DNA of 64,000 nt from Barnesiella merdipullorum (GCA_019116365.1 DXBT01000020.1:1-64000); one strand, 5' to 3'. Counted from the first letter of the stretch, positions 16,626-26,638 are shown. The notes: generated by a model from the letters alone, not told the origin. A program made the numbers and translations.

Positions 16626-18815
16626 TTAACGGATAAACAACAGTTCTCTATACTTGGGCAGCGGCCACATTTCGTTATCGATCATCAGCTCGAGCTTATC
16701 GATATGATAGCGAATCTCGTCGAGCCTGGGAGCTACCGTGTCGTGGTAAGCAATGGCCTTCTCCCGTTCGTTCTCGATCTTGTTGGCCACCTTGCGCGCT
16801 TCGACCATAGTGTGTACCTTCTCTTTGATGGTGAGCAGGTGGTAGGCTATCTTCTCGATTACCTCCATGTCTTGCGTGGCAATCTGCTCACTCTTCTCGG
16901 CCGGGAACAGACTCTTTATCTTGAACACGTTGTCGAGCAAAAGCGACTGATAACGCGTAGCTACCGGTACAATGTGGTTGATGGCCAAGTCGCCCAACAC
17001 ACGGGCCTCGATCTGTATCTTCTTGGTGTATATCTCCCACTTCACCTCGTTACGCGCCTGCAATTCCAGCGGTGTAAAGACGTGAGTCTCTCCGAACATT
17101 TTCACCACATCTTCTTTCAAATAGTTATCGAAGATGATAGGCACGCTTGTCTCGCAATCGAGTCCGCGACGCTCGGCCTCGGCTTTCCACTCGTCGCTGT
17201 AACCGTTACCGTCGAAGCAGATATCTTTGCTCTCGTTGATAAGGTCTTTGATTACGGTGAGAATGGCCTGTTCCTTCTCCTTCCCTTCGGCAATGAGGGC
17301 ATCGACCCGTTTTTTGAAATCTTGCAACTGGTAGGCTACGGCTGCATTCAAGGCAATCATGGCACTGGCACAGTTGGCCGATGAACCCACGGCGCGGAAC
17401 TCAAAGCGGTTACCGGTGAAGGCAAAGGGTGACGTGCGGTTACGGTCGGTATTATCCATCAGAATCTCGGGAATCTGGGCAATATCCAGCTTCAATCCTG
17501 CTTTACCCCCCATGTTCAACACATCTTCCGACGTGCTCTTGGCCAACTTGGCCAGCACTTCGCTAATCTGCTTGCCCATGAAGATGGAGATAATGGCAGG
17601 AGGAGCCTCATTGGCACCCAACCGGTGGCCATTGGTGGCCGACGATATGCTGGCTTTGAGCAGACCATTATATTTATAGACGGCAGCCATTACATTGACA
17701 ATGAATGTAATGAATTGCAAGTTCTCTTTGTGAGTCTTTCCAGGAGCAAACAGCAGCACGCCGGTATCGGTACCCAGCGACCAGTTATTGTGCTTGCCCG
17801 AACCGTTCACGCCCTTGAAGGGTTTCTCGTGCAACAGCACTCTGAAGTTATGACGGCGAGCTACCTCGCGCATAACCGACATGAGCAACAGGTTGTGGTC
17901 GTTGGCCAGGTTGGTCTCCTCGAAAATGGGGGCTACCTCAAACTGGTTGGGCGCTACCTCGTTGTGGCAGGTCTTAACCGGAATACCCAGCATGTGGCAC
18001 TCGATTTCGAGGTCCTGCATAAAAGCTTCTACACGCGAGGGAATGGCCCCGAAGTAGTGATCCTCGAGCTGCTGGTTCTTGGCGCTTTCGTGTCCCATGA
18101 GGGTGCGGCCCGTAAGCACCAGGTCGGGACGAGCGGCATACAGACTCTCATCGACCAAAAAGTACTCTTGCTCCCATCCCAAATAGGAATAGACGTGGTT
18201 TACGTTTTTATCGAAATATTTGCATACGGCAGTTGCCGCTTTGTTTACACTATTCAATGCTTTGAGCAACGGGGCTTTATAGTCGAGCGATTCACCTGTG
18301 TAAGAGATGAAGATAGTAGGAATACACAGGGTCTTGTCGAGGATAAAGGCCGGCGAAGAGATATCCCAGGCCGAATAGCCACGGGCCTCGAAAGTGTTGC
18401 GGATACCACCGTTGGGGAAACTCGATGCATCGGGTTCCTGCTGAATGAGCAGTTTTCCCGAGAACTCCTCGACAACACCGTCTTTACCATCGTGTTCGAT
18501 GAAGGCGTCGTGCTTCTCGGCTGTTCCGTCGGTGAGCGGGTGGAACCAGTGGGTGTAGTGTGTAGCACCCATTTCGAGAGCCCACTTTCGCATGCCGGCG
18601 GCAACGCTGTCGGCTATCTCACGGCTCAACGGAGTGCTGTTGTCGATTGCGGCTATTACGGCTTCATAAGTCTTCTTGGGCAGATACTTGAACATCTTCT
18701 CCCGATTGAAGACATACTTCCCGTAGTACTCCGACGGTCGCTCTTTCGAATAGTTGACAGGAACTGCTTTCCGACTAAAAGCTTCTTTCGTCACTTTAAA
18801 TCTTAGCATTGACAT
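16626..18815 (-). CDS. glnN: Glutamine synthetase type III (GSIII)
   Basis: Makes glutamine from glutamate, ammonium and ATP. At 729 residues it is the large GSIII form typical of Bacteroidetes rather than the roughly 470-residue type I. Seen: the GSIII N-terminus with ALEMGATHYTHWFHPLT, the beta-grasp segment FPNGGIRNTFEARGYSAWD, the catalytic GWEQEYFLVD and NGSGKHNNWSLGTD regions, ATNGHRLGANEAPPAI, and NRTSPFAFTGNRFEFRAVGS. It lies 48 nt downstream of dapL and may be read from the dapF promoter, which would tie ammonium assimilation to diaminopimelate synthesis. A second ATG two codons in is an alternative start. Confidence 0.97.
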   Translation of the reverse strand: MSMLRFKVTKEAFSRKAVPVNYSKERPSEYYGKYVFNREKMFKYLPKKTYEAVIAAIDNSTPLSREIADSVAAGMRKWALEMGATHYTHWFHPLTDGTAEKHDAFIEHDGKDGVVEEFSGKLLIQQEPDASSFPNGGIRNTFEARGYSAWDISSPAFILDKTLCIPTIFISYTGESLDYKAPLLKALNSVNKAATAVCKYFDKNVNHVYSYLGWEQEYFLVDESLYAARPDLVLTGRTLMGHESAKNQQLEDHYFGAIPSRVEAFMQDLEIECHMLGIPVKTCHNEVAPNQFEVAPIFEETNLANDHNLLLMSVMREVARRHNFRVLLHEKPFKGVNGSGKHNNWSLGTDTGVLLFAPGKTHKENLQFITFIVNVMAAVYKYNGLLKASISSATNGHRLGANEAPPAIISIFMGKQISEVLAKLAKSTSEDVLNMGGKAGLKLDIAQIPEILMDNTDRNRTSPFAFTGNRFEFRAVGSSANCASAMIALNAAVAYQLQDFKKRVDALIAEGKEKEQAILTVIKDLINESKDICFDGNGYSDEWKAEAERRGLDCETSVPIIFDNYLKEDVVKMFGETHVFTPLELQARNEVKWEIYTKKIQIEARVLGDLAINHIVPVATRYQSLLLDNVFKIKSLFPAEKSEQIATQDMEVIEKIAYHLLTIKEKVHTMVEARKVANKIENEREKAIAYHDTVAPRLDEIRYHIDKLELMIDNEMWPLPKYRELLFIR

Positions 18816-18863
18816 AGTTGAATTTATTAGGTTTAGTTTGTATGATTCTCTTTTTCTTTTGTC

Positions 18864-20099
18864 TTACAGTTTCCAGTTCTGAATACGCGAAATGGCTTCA
18901 ACCGTATCCTCGTAACGGCCAAATGCGGTCAAGCGGAAATAGCCTTCACCCGACGGGCCGAAACCCACACCGGGGGTTCCCACAATGTGACACTCGTGCA
19001 ACAGACGTTCGAAAAATTTCCACGAAGATAATCCATCGGGCGTCTTTACCCAAATATATGGAGCATTATCTCCGCCAAATATTTTCAAGCCTATATTTTG
19101 CAACGATTCTTTCAAGAGCCGTGCGTTGCGCATGTAATACTCAATCGACTCCCTGGTCTGCTGGGTACCCAGCGGGCTATAAGCCGCCTCGGCTGCCCGT
19201 TGAACTATATAGGATGTACCGTTGAACTTGGTCGTTTGGCGGCGATTCCACAGCGGGTTGAGAGCCACCTTTTCACCGGTTTCGGTATGGACCTTCAACA
19301 CTTTGGGCACGACGGTATAGCCACACCGCAAACCGGTAAAACCTGCGGTTTTTGAGAAACTACGAAACTCGATAGCCACCTCTTTGGCCCCTTCCATCTC
19401 GTAGATACTGTGGGGAATGTTGTCGTCGTGAATAAAGGCCTCGTAGGCGGCGTCGAAGAGAATGAGCGCGTCGTTGGCTCGAGCATAGTCCACCCACTTT
19501 TGCAACTCCTCTTTCGTCAGAGCCGTACCCGTAGGGTTATTGGGATAACAGAGATAGATGACATCGGGACGCTCGGCAGGCAGTTCGGGTACAAAGTTAT
19601 TCTCGCTCGTGCAGGGAATATACACAATGCGGTTCCAATGTTCCCCATCACCAGCCAGTTCTCCGGCTCTACCACCCATCACGTTGGTATCGACGTAAAC
19701 GGGATAAACCGGGTCGGTCACGGCTATCTTGTTTTTCACGCTCAAGATATCGCCAATGTTACCCAGGTCGCTCTTGGCTCCATCGCCTACAAAAATCTCG
19801 TCGGCATCGAGCTCGACGCCTCGCGATCTGAAATCATGTTCGATAATGCGGTCTTGCAAAAAACGATATCCCTGTTCGGGACCATATCCTCTGAAGGTCT
19901 CGGCATGGCCCATCTCATCGACAGCCTTGTGCATGGCCTCGATAATAGCCGGGACAATAGGGCGCGTCACATCGCCTATGCCCAGACTGATGATGTTAGC
20001 CTCGGGGTGTTGAGCCTTGTAGGCATTTACTTTCTTCTTTATATCGGAGAACAGATAGCTCTCGCGGAGCTTTAAATAGTTTTCATTAACAAAAGCCAT
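18864..20099 (-). CDS. dapL: LL-diaminopimelate aminotransferase (DapL)
   Basis: PLP enzyme converting tetrahydrodipicolinate directly to LL-diaminopimelate with glutamate as amino donor, thereby bypassing the succinylase or acetylase steps of lysine and cell-wall synthesis. The 411-residue length fits the family. Seen: NIISLGIGDVTRPIVPAII, the FRGYGPEQGYRFL segment, YLCYPNNPTGTALTKEEL, LILFDAAYEAFI, and the PLP-lysine region EFRSFSKTAGFTGLRCGYTV. It follows dapF by 12 nt in the same direction, so two successive enzymes of one pathway are adjacent. glnN follows. Confidence 0.96.
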   Translation of the reverse strand: MAFVNENYLKLRESYLFSDIKKKVNAYKAQHPEANIISLGIGDVTRPIVPAIIEAMHKAVDEMGHAETFRGYGPEQGYRFLQDRIIEHDFRSRGVELDADEIFVGDGAKSDLGNIGDILSVKNKIAVTDPVYPVYVDTNVMGGRAGELAGDGEHWNRIVYIPCTSENNFVPELPAERPDVIYLCYPNNPTGTALTKEELQKWVDYARANDALILFDAAYEAFIHDDNIPHSIYEMEGAKEVAIEFRSFSKTAGFTGLRCGYTVVPKVLKVHTETGEKVALNPLWNRRQTTKFNGTSYIVQRAAEAAYSPLGTQQTRESIEYYMRNARLLKESLQNIGLKIFGGDNAPYIWVKTPDGLSSWKFFERLLHECHIVGTPGVGFGPSGEGYFRLTAFGRYEDTVEAISRIQNWKL

Positions 20100-20111
20100 A
20101 TACTCTATTTA

Positions 20112-20948
20112 TTATTGGTTGGGCCACTCACCTTCAAATACGGTGACGGCTCCACCTGTCATGTAAATTCGATTGTTTTGCTCGTTCCACTCAATCGACA
20201 AATCACCACCCAACAGATGCAGAGTAGCTCGACGATTGGCTTTTCCGTTCAGTACGGCAGCCACCAGCGTGGCGCAAGCGCCTGTACCACAGGCCAAGGT
20301 CTCACCGGCACCCCGCTCCCACACACGCATCCGTAAATCTTGAGGCGACAATACCTCTACAAACTCGACATTGGTACGCCGTGGAAAAAGTTCATGATGC
20401 TCGATGAGCGACCCAATGTGGTGTAGATCGTAGCGGTCCATGTTGTCGAGAAAGATGACTGCATGCGGGTTACCCATCGATACGCAGGTGATGGCATAGG
20501 TGTTACCCTCGACCTCCAACGGATGAGCAACGACCGGACTTGCCGAAAGGTTGACCGGAATATCGGGAGCCGACAAGATGGGCTCTCCCATATCGACAGT
20601 CACCTGGTTTACCAGGCCATCTTGTGTATGTAGTGTGAGGTGTTTGACGCCGGCAAGCGTCTCGAGTGTCAACTCTTTCTTCGTAGTCAGTCCCTTGTCA
20701 TAAACATACTTCCCTACACAGCGGGAGGCATTTCCGCACATTTCAGCTTCCGATCCGTCAGAGTTGAACATCCGCATGCGGAAGTCACAACTATCCGAGG
20801 GCATAATCACTACCAATCCATCGGAACCTACTCCAAAATGTCGGTCACTCATTTGGCGGGACAATTCGCCCAAATCGGCCGGCAACGCTTCAAATCCATT
20901 CAGATAGATATAATCATTGCCTGCCCCTTGCATTTTTGTGAATCTCAT
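20112..20948 (-). CDS. dapF: Diaminopimelate epimerase (DapF)
   Basis: Cofactor-independent racemase turning LL- into meso-diaminopimelate for peptidoglycan and lysine. 278 residues, the normal length. The two catalytic cysteines are visible, Cys71 in EMCGNASRCVGKY and the second in ETLACGTGACATLVAA. The N-terminus MRFTKMQGAGNDYIYLNG is the standard family start, which fixes the ATG. First gene of dapF-dapL-glnN, with a promoter of good shape at 21010-21043. Confidence 0.97.
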   Translation of the reverse strand: MRFTKMQGAGNDYIYLNGFEALPADLGELSRQMSDRHFGVGSDGLVVIMPSDSCDFRMRMFNSDGSEAEMCGNASRCVGKYVYDKGLTTKKELTLETLAGVKHLTLHTQDGLVNQVTVDMGEPILSAPDIPVNLSASPVVAHPLEVEGNTYAITCVSMGNPHAVIFLDNMDRYDLHHIGSLIEHHELFPRRTNVEFVEVLSPQDLRMRVWERGAGETLACGTGACATLVAAVLNGKANRRATLHLLGGDLSIEWNEQNNRIYMTGGAVTVFEGEWPNQ

Positions 20949-21009
20949 AAGAACACTCTTTTTGATACAACATTTCGGTTTTCGAAAACTAAATGCAATT
21001 ATTTTGCTG

Positions 21010-21043
21010 CAAAATTAGCCTTTCTGACAAACATACTTACAAA
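21010..21043 (-). promoter_or_regulatory. Promoter of dapF-dapL-glnN
   Basis: Minus strand: TTTG at 21040-21043, a 22-nt spacer, then TAATTTTG at 21010-21017, fitting the Bacteroidetes consensus. It lies about 62 nt before the dapF start. Confidence 0.6.
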
Positions 21044-21176
21044 TTGAAAGTATAAATATTGTATAAATATATTTACATACCATAAAATCATAAAGCATGT
21101 CGTTGGGAGATAGAGGCATCGAAAAATTTATTTTTACAATCTGGCGGCAAAACCTGTGGAATAGGGATTTTTTTGC

Positions 21177-21184
21177 TATCTTTG
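21177..21184 (+). promoter_or_regulatory. -7 element of carAB
   Basis: TATCTTTG, an exact TAnnTTTG match, 70 nt before the carA ATG. The -33 side has no clear TTG. I see no PyrR-like attenuator in the leader. Confidence 0.55.
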
Positions 21185-21254
21185 CATGGTTTTCACGATA
21201 GAAATCCACCCTACTTACTTAAGCTAATTACTAATACAAAATAATTCTATCGTA

Positions 21255-22325
21255 ATGCAAACAACAAAAAAGGCTTCTCTAATCCTTGATGATGGTACCG
21301 TATTTATCGGGAAATCATTTGGCTACGAAAAACCTGTTGCCGGCGAGGTCGTTTTCAACACGGCCATGATGGGCTACCCCGAAAGCCTGACCGACCCCTC
21401 CTACTCCGGTCAAATCTTAGTGACCACCTACCCCCTTATCGGAAACTATGGAGTGCCTCGACGTGAAGAGGTGAATGGATTGTCGCGATTCTATGAGTCG
21501 GAAAAGATCCATGTCGAAGCGTTGGTGGTGTCGGATTACTCGTTTGAGTACAGCCACTGGAACGCGGCCAAAAGTTTGGCCGACTGGTTGAAAGAAGAGC
21601 AGATTGTCGGGATTTACGACATCGACACCCGTGAGCTGACCAAACGGTTGAGAGAGCATGGCTCCATGAAAGGCAAAATCGTCATCGAAGGCGGCGAGGA
21701 TATTGAGTTTGTCGATCCCAACCTGTCGAACCTGGTGGCCAAAGTAAGTTGCAAAGAGGTCATTCGATATGGCAACGGGAACAAAAAAGTGGTGCTGGTG
21801 GACTGTGGTGTCAAGCACAACATTATCCGCTGCCTGCTCAAACGCGATGTTACCGTAATACGTGTACCCTGGGACTACGACTTTAACACGCTCGACTACG
21901 ACGGGCTGTTTATCTCGAATGGTCCGGGCGACCCCGACATGTGTGGCATTACCGTAGATCACATACGCCAGGCCATGAACGGCACCAAGCCCATATTCGG
22001 CATCTGCATGGGCAACCAGCTGTTGTCGAAGGCCGGAGGCGCTCGTACCTATAAACTCAAATATGGTCACCGCAGCCACAACCAACCGGTGCGTCAGGTG
22101 GGCACAAACCGTTGCTTCATCACCTCGCAAAACCATGGTTTCGCTGTCGATAACTCGACTCTCGGTGCCGATTGGGAACCTCTCTTCATCAATATGAACG
22201 ATGGCACAAACGAAGGGATACGTCACAAATCGAAACCCTACTTCTCGGCTCAGTTCCACCCCGAGGCTGCCAGCGGACCTACCGATACCGAATTCCTGTT
22301 CGATGAATTTGTAAAACTGTTGTAA
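21255..22325 (+). CDS. carA: Carbamoyl-phosphate synthase small subunit
   Basis: Glutaminase subunit that feeds ammonia to CarB for pyrimidine and arginine synthesis. 356 residues. Seen: the N-terminal CarA domain (ASLILDDGTVFIGKSFGYEK, GEVVFNTAMMGYPESLTDPS) and a class I glutamine amidotransferase domain with FISNGPGDPDMC, nucleophile Cys in IFGICMGNQLL, and the His/Glu pair in AQFHPEAASGPTDT. carB starts 19 nt after its stop, so the two form an operon. Confidence 0.98.
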   Translation: MQTTKKASLILDDGTVFIGKSFGYEKPVAGEVVFNTAMMGYPESLTDPSYSGQILVTTYPLIGNYGVPRREEVNGLSRFYESEKIHVEALVVSDYSFEYSHWNAAKSLADWLKEEQIVGIYDIDTRELTKRLREHGSMKGKIVIEGGEDIEFVDPNLSNLVAKVSCKEVIRYGNGNKKVVLVDCGVKHNIIRCLLKRDVTVIRVPWDYDFNTLDYDGLFISNGPGDPDMCGITVDHIRQAMNGTKPIFGICMGNQLLSKAGGARTYKLKYGHRSHNQPVRQVGTNRCFITSQNHGFAVDNSTLGADWEPLFINMNDGTNEGIRHKSKPYFSAQFHPEAASGPTDTEFLFDEFVKLL

Positions 22326-22344
22326 CCCCGGAAATACCATACCT

Positions 22345-25300
22345 ATGAACCAAGAAGAAATCAAAAAGATAAAGAAAGTACTGTTGTTAGGCTCCGGAGC
22401 CTTGAAAATAGGCGAAGCCGGTGAATTTGACTATTCCGGGTCACAAGCCTTGAAAGCGCTCAAAGAGGAGGGTATCACAACGGTTCTGATCAATCCCAAC
22501 ATCGCTACGGTGCAAACCTCTGAGGGCGTGGCCGACAAAATCTACTTCCTGCCGGTTACCCCCTACTTTGTAGAACGGGTTATCCAAAAGGAGAACCCCG
22601 ACGGAATTTTGCTGGCTTTCGGCGGACAGACTGCGCTTAACTGTGGTGTCCAACTTTACCAGGCCGGCACGCTCGAGAAATATAATGTGCGGGTACTGGG
22701 AACCCCGGTACAGGCCATCATGGATACCGAAGACCGCGAACTCTTTGTGAAAAAACTCGACGAAATCGATGTCAAAACCATCAAGAGCGAAGCTGTCAAT
22801 TCGATAGAAGATGCCGTTCAGGCTGCCGCCGAGCTGGGCTACCCCATCATCATTCGGGCCGCTTATGCCCTGGGAGGATTGGGCAGCGGTTTCTGCGACA
22901 ACGAGGAGGAGTTGCGGGTGAAAGCCGAAAAGGCACTCTCGTTCTCGCCCCAGATTCTGGTCGAGAAATCGCTCAAAGGCTGGAAAGAGATTGAGTACGA
23001 GGTGGTGCGCGACCGCTACGACAACTGTATTACGGTATGTAACATGGAGAACTTCGACCCGCTGGGTATCCACACCGGCGAGAGTATCGTGGTAGCTCCG
23101 TCGCAAACGCTCACCAACAGCGAATATCACAAACTGCGCGAACTGGCCATACGCATTATCCGCCACATCGGTATCGTGGGCGAGTGTAACGTGCAGTATG
23201 CCTTCGACCCCAAGTCGGAGGACTATCGGGTTATCGAGGTGAATGCCCGTCTGAGCCGTTCATCGGCCCTGGCATCGAAAGCCACCGGTTATCCGCTGGC
23301 CTTCGTGGCTGCCAAACTGGGACTGGGATATGGCTTGTTCGACTTGAAAAACTCGGTTACCAAAGAGACCAGCGCTTTCTTTGAACCGGCGCTCGACTAT
23401 ATCGTCTGCAAAATACCTCGTTGGGACTTGGGTAAATTCCAAGGTGTCGATCGCGAGCTGGGCTCCAGCATGAAATCGGTTGGCGAGGTAATGGCCATCG
23501 GCCGCACCTTTGAAGAGGCTATCCAAAAAGGATTGCGCATGATTGGCCAGGGCATGCACGGGTTTGTCGAGAACAAAGAGCTGGTTATCCCCAATATAGA
23601 CAAATCGCTGCACGAGCCTACCGACAAACGTATCTTTGTCATCAGCAAGGCCATGCGTGCCGGATATACGGTCGATCAAATACACGACTTGACCAAAATC
23701 GACTGCTGGTTCCTGCAAAAGCTGATGAATATCGTGCGCACGGCTCACGACCTGGAAGAGCTCGACGAGTCGATTACCCGCGCCGAGAATCCTCAAACCT
23801 ACTACGAACTCATGCGTAGGGCCAAGATACAGGGCTTCTCCGATTTCCAGATAGCCCGTGCCATCTGGAAAGAGAAGATGGAAGACTGTCACATGCAGTG
23901 GGTGCGCCAGTTTCGTAAATCGCTGGGCATCGTTCCCGTAGTGAAACAAATCGATACGCTGGCTGCCGAGTATCCGGCACAGACCAACTATCTGTACCTG
24001 ACTTACAGCGGCATCGCCAACGACGTGAAGTACCTGGGCGACCGCAAATCGATTGTGGTGCTGGGTTCGGGAGCCTACCGCATAGGCTCTTCGGTAGAGT
24101 TTGACTGGTGCGGTGTACAGGCTCTGAATACCATTCGCAAAGAGGGCTACCGCAGCGTCATGATCAACTATAACCCCGAGACGGTATCGACCGACTACGA
24201 CATGTGCGACCGCCTCTACTTCGACGAACTGACCTTCGAGCGGGTGATGGATATTCTCGAACTCGAGAATCCTCACGGCGTAATCCTCTCGACCGGCGGA
24301 CAGATACCCAACAACCTGGCTACCCGCCTCGACGAGCAGCACGTGAGCATATTGGGTACGACGGCCGACAGCATCGACCACGCCGAAGACCGCCACAAGT
24401 TCTCGTCGATGCTCGACTCGCTGGGTATAGACCAGCCCCGTTGGCGAGAGCTGACCTCACTGGCCGACATCTATGACTTTGTGAAAGAGGTAGGCTACCC
24501 CGTACTGGTTCGTCCCTCGTATGTACTCTCGGGTGCAGCGATGAACGTCTGCTCCAACAACGCCGAGCTGGAACAATTCCTGCAACTGGCCGCCAACGTT
24601 TCGAAGAAACACCCGGTCGTAGTGAGCGAGTTTATCCAGCACGCCAAAGAGATCGAGATGGATGCCGTAGCCCGCAATGGCGAAATCATCATCTACGCCA
24701 TCTCGGAGCACATCGAGTTTGCCGGTGTGCACTCGGGCGACGCCACCATACAGTTCCCGCCGCAAAAGCTCTATGTCGAGACCGTGCGACGCATCAAGAA
24801 GGTGGCCGGGCAGATAGCTCAAGCCCTCAATATATCGGGTCCCTTCAACATCCAGTTCCTGGCCAAGAACAACGACATCAAGGTAATCGAGTGTAACCTG
24901 CGTGCATCACGCAGCTTCCCGTTCGTTTCGAAGGTTTTGAAAATCAACTTCATCGAACTGGCCACGAAGGTAATGATGGGACTGCCGGTAGAGAAACCGG
25001 GCAAGAACGAGTTCGACCTCGACTATGTGGGCATCAAAGCTTCCCAGTTCTCCTTCTCACGATTGCAGAAGGCCGACCCCGTGCTGGGTGTCGATATGGC
25101 TTCGACCGGCGAAGTAGGCTGTCTGGGCCTCGACACGAGCGAAGCCATCTTGAAAGCCATGCTTTCGGTAGGTTACCAGATCCCGAAAAAGAATATTCTG
25201 CTCTCGACCGGTAGCGCCAAACAGAAAGCCGACATGCTCGAGGCAGCCCAACTCTTGCACGAGAAAGGATATAGCCTCTTTGCCACGGGCGGAACGCACC

Positions 25301-25593
25301 AGTTCCTCACCGACAACGGCATCCCGGCCGTGAAGGTTTACTGGCCCAGCGAGAGCGACCACGAGCCGCAAGCCTTGGATATGCTGCACAACAAGCAGAT
25401 AGACCTGGTGGTGAATATTCCCAAGAACCTGACGCAAAAGGAGCTCGACAACGGCTACAAGATACGTCGTGCCGCCATCGACTTCAACATCCCGCTCATT
25501 ACCAATGCCCGGCTGGCTTCGGCCTTTATCGAGGCCTTCTGCAGCTTGAATATCGACGATATTCAAATCAAGAGCTGGGACGAATACAAGTAA
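22345..25593 (+). CDS. carB: Carbamoyl-phosphate synthase large subunit
   Basis: Makes carbamoyl phosphate from bicarbonate, ammonia and two ATP. 1082 residues, the normal length, in two homologous halves. Seen: VLLLGSGALKIGEAGEFDYS and its counterpart VVLGSGAYRIGSSVEFDWCG, two ATP-grasp modules (AAYALGGLGSGFC, EVNARLSRSSALASKATGYP, ECNLRASRSFPFVSK), and a C-terminal MGS-like allosteric domain (LLHEKGYSLFATGGTHQFL). A strong terminator follows the stop codon. Confidence 0.98.
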   Translation: MNQEEIKKIKKVLLLGSGALKIGEAGEFDYSGSQALKALKEEGITTVLINPNIATVQTSEGVADKIYFLPVTPYFVERVIQKENPDGILLAFGGQTALNCGVQLYQAGTLEKYNVRVLGTPVQAIMDTEDRELFVKKLDEIDVKTIKSEAVNSIEDAVQAAAELGYPIIIRAAYALGGLGSGFCDNEEELRVKAEKALSFSPQILVEKSLKGWKEIEYEVVRDRYDNCITVCNMENFDPLGIHTGESIVVAPSQTLTNSEYHKLRELAIRIIRHIGIVGECNVQYAFDPKSEDYRVIEVNARLSRSSALASKATGYPLAFVAAKLGLGYGLFDLKNSVTKETSAFFEPALDYIVCKIPRWDLGKFQGVDRELGSSMKSVGEVMAIGRTFEEAIQKGLRMIGQGMHGFVENKELVIPNIDKSLHEPTDKRIFVISKAMRAGYTVDQIHDLTKIDCWFLQKLMNIVRTAHDLEELDESITRAENPQTYYELMRRAKIQGFSDFQIARAIWKEKMEDCHMQWVRQFRKSLGIVPVVKQIDTLAAEYPAQTNYLYLTYSGIANDVKYLGDRKSIVVLGSGAYRIGSSVEFDWCGVQALNTIRKEGYRSVMINYNPETVSTDYDMCDRLYFDELTFERVMDILELENPHGVILSTGGQIPNNLATRLDEQHVSILGTTADSIDHAEDRHKFSSMLDSLGIDQPRWRELTSLADIYDFVKEVGYPVLVRPSYVLSGAAMNVCSNNAELEQFLQLAANVSKKHPVVVSEFIQHAKEIEMDAVARNGEIIIYAISEHIEFAGVHSGDATIQFPPQKLYVETVRRIKKVAGQIAQALNISGPFNIQFLAKNNDIKVIECNLRASRSFPFVSKVLKINFIELATKVMMGLPVEKPGKNEFDLDYVGIKASQFSFSRLQKADPVLGVDMASTGEVGCLGLDTSEAILKAMLSVGYQIPKKNILLSTGSAKQKADMLEAAQLLHEKGYSLFATGGTHQFLTDNGIPAVKVYWPSESDHEPQALDMLHNKQIDLVVNIPKNLTQKELDNGYKIRRAAIDFNIPLITNARLASAFIEAFCSLNIDDIQIKSWDEYK

Positions 25594-25614
25594 GGCGAAA
25601 TTTCTAAACACCAT

Positions 25615-25651
25615 AAAGCGCGACCTTCGATTTTGGAGGCCGCGCTTTTTT
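25615..25651 (+). terminator. Terminator of carAB
   Basis: AGCGCGnCCTTC pairs with GGAGGnCGCGCT, followed by six T. It begins about 22 nt after the carB stop. Confidence 0.9.
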
Positions 25652-25673
25652 ATGATACAAAAAAATAAATTAT

Positions 25674-25681
25674 TATCTTTA
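25674..25681 (+). promoter_or_regulatory. Near-consensus -7 box before the small barrel gene
   Basis: TATCTTTA differs from TAnnTTTG only in its last base and lies 78 nt before the ATG. No clear -33 element. Confidence 0.35.
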
Positions 25682-25759
25682 TGCTCATCATTCAGAAGAA
25701 TCATTTCACACGATTCCCTGAAAAGACAAAGGCCTTAATCAACACAACACGGTAACGAC

Positions 25760-26272
25760 ATGAAAAAATTTATTTATGCGACTACCCTTTTGCTCGCCCT
25801 CGCCACAGTCAAGATACATGCACAAACCTTCATGGACCGGGTGCACTTCGAATTCTCTGCCGGGACAGGAATTGCGAATAAAGGGATAAAGCCCGTTGAC
25901 TTTTCATTCAGATCCCAAGTGGAGTTTGTTTCTATCGCCTATCTCTTCGTTACCGCAGAAGACAACATCTCCCTGTATAAGAACGAAGGCGTCAAAACCT
26001 ATTATAATGGAGTCAGCATAGGCGGTGGCTTGGGGGTAAAACTACTGAACAGCGTAAAAAGCATCCATGCCCTCGATATACGGGCCAAGGCATTAAGCAG
26101 TGTGGGGTGCCCCTCTTGGAAACGCTCGAGTTACGATGTATCGTTGGCCTGGTATCTCAAGTCGTACAGGTTTTCACCCGTCGTCGAATTGGGCTATAGA
26201 TTCGTCGATTCGCACACCCAGGGGATTGACAATTGCGGGAATGTCTTCCTCTCCATCGGATTCAGATACTGA
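25760..26272 (+). CDS. Small outer-membrane barrel-like protein, unknown function
   Basis: 170-residue exported protein that I do not recognise. It has a signal peptide (MKKFIYATTLLLALATVKIHAQ), then glycine- and aromatic-rich amphipathic strands (FEFSAGTGIANKG, GVSIGGGLGVKLL, PVVELGYRF) and a C-terminal Phe-Arg-Tyr (FLSIGFRY) like the last strand of outer-membrane barrels. Two cysteines (in SVGCPSWK and GIDNCGNV) could pair. It is a single gene after the carAB terminator. The 3' end is 6 nt from the convergent YbaN gene. Confidence 0.7.
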   Translation: MKKFIYATTLLLALATVKIHAQTFMDRVHFEFSAGTGIANKGIKPVDFSFRSQVEFVSIAYLFVTAEDNISLYKNEGVKTYYNGVSIGGGLGVKLLNSVKSIHALDIRAKALSSVGCPSWKRSSYDVSLAWYLKSYRFSPVVELGYRFVDSHTQGIDNCGNVFLSIGFRY

Positions 26273-26278
26273 TAACGG

Positions 26279-26638
26279 TTATTTGCGGGTCTTGTACGAG
26301 AGGATATGCCACGACAAGGCCACAGCCAGCAGCACGAAGAGCAAAGCGAGCCACCACACCCGGGCCACAAACAGGGCACAGTAGAGCAGCGTAATCCACA
26401 CCAGCGATACCGAGATAATCTTTACCCGCAGCGGTATGGCCTTGTGCTCGAGAAAATCGCTGATATAGGGCCCAAACCGTTTATGATTCAAAAGCCACTG
26501 GTACAGTCGTGGCGAACTGCGCAACCACAGTGCGGCCGACAGCAACAGAAAGGGCGTGGTAGGCAACAGCGGCAGGAAGATACCGGCTATACCCAAGCCG
26601 AGAGAGAGTCCGCCTAAAAAGATATAGATAGCTTTCAC
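26279..26638 (-). CDS. DUF454 / YbaN-family inner-membrane protein
   Basis: About 119 residues from a GTG start. Family hallmarks: KAIYIFLGGLSLGLGIAGIF, the PLLPTTPFLLLSAAL motif typical of DUF454, and a C-terminal pair of membrane helices (ISVSLVWITLLYCALF, WLALLFVLLAVALSW). The open frame extends to an ATG at 26722, adding 28 residues that do not fit the family, whose members begin at this point. A TATTTTTG box at 26643-26650 sits only a few bases before the GTG, which would make the mRNA almost leaderless. The start is therefore the least certain part. Function unknown. Confidence 0.75.
   Translation of the reverse strand: MKAIYIFLGGLSLGLGIAGIFLPLLPTTPFLLLSAALWLRSSPRLYQWLLNHKRFGPYISDFLEHKAIPLRVKIISVSLVWITLLYCALFVARVWWLALLFVLLAVALSWHILSYKTRK

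Larger units (their letters stand above)
20949..21254. other. Divergent promoter region between dapF and carA
   Basis: 306 nt, AT-rich in its middle, holding the minus-strand promoter of dapF and the plus-strand -7 box of carA. A 64-codon minus-strand open frame inside it (21015-21209) has no recognisable features and overlaps both promoters, so I do not call it. Confidence 0.6.

Noticed and set aside
21015..21209. 64-codon minus-strand frame between dapF and carA
   Set aside because: Overlaps both promoters and has no features beyond AT-rich residues.
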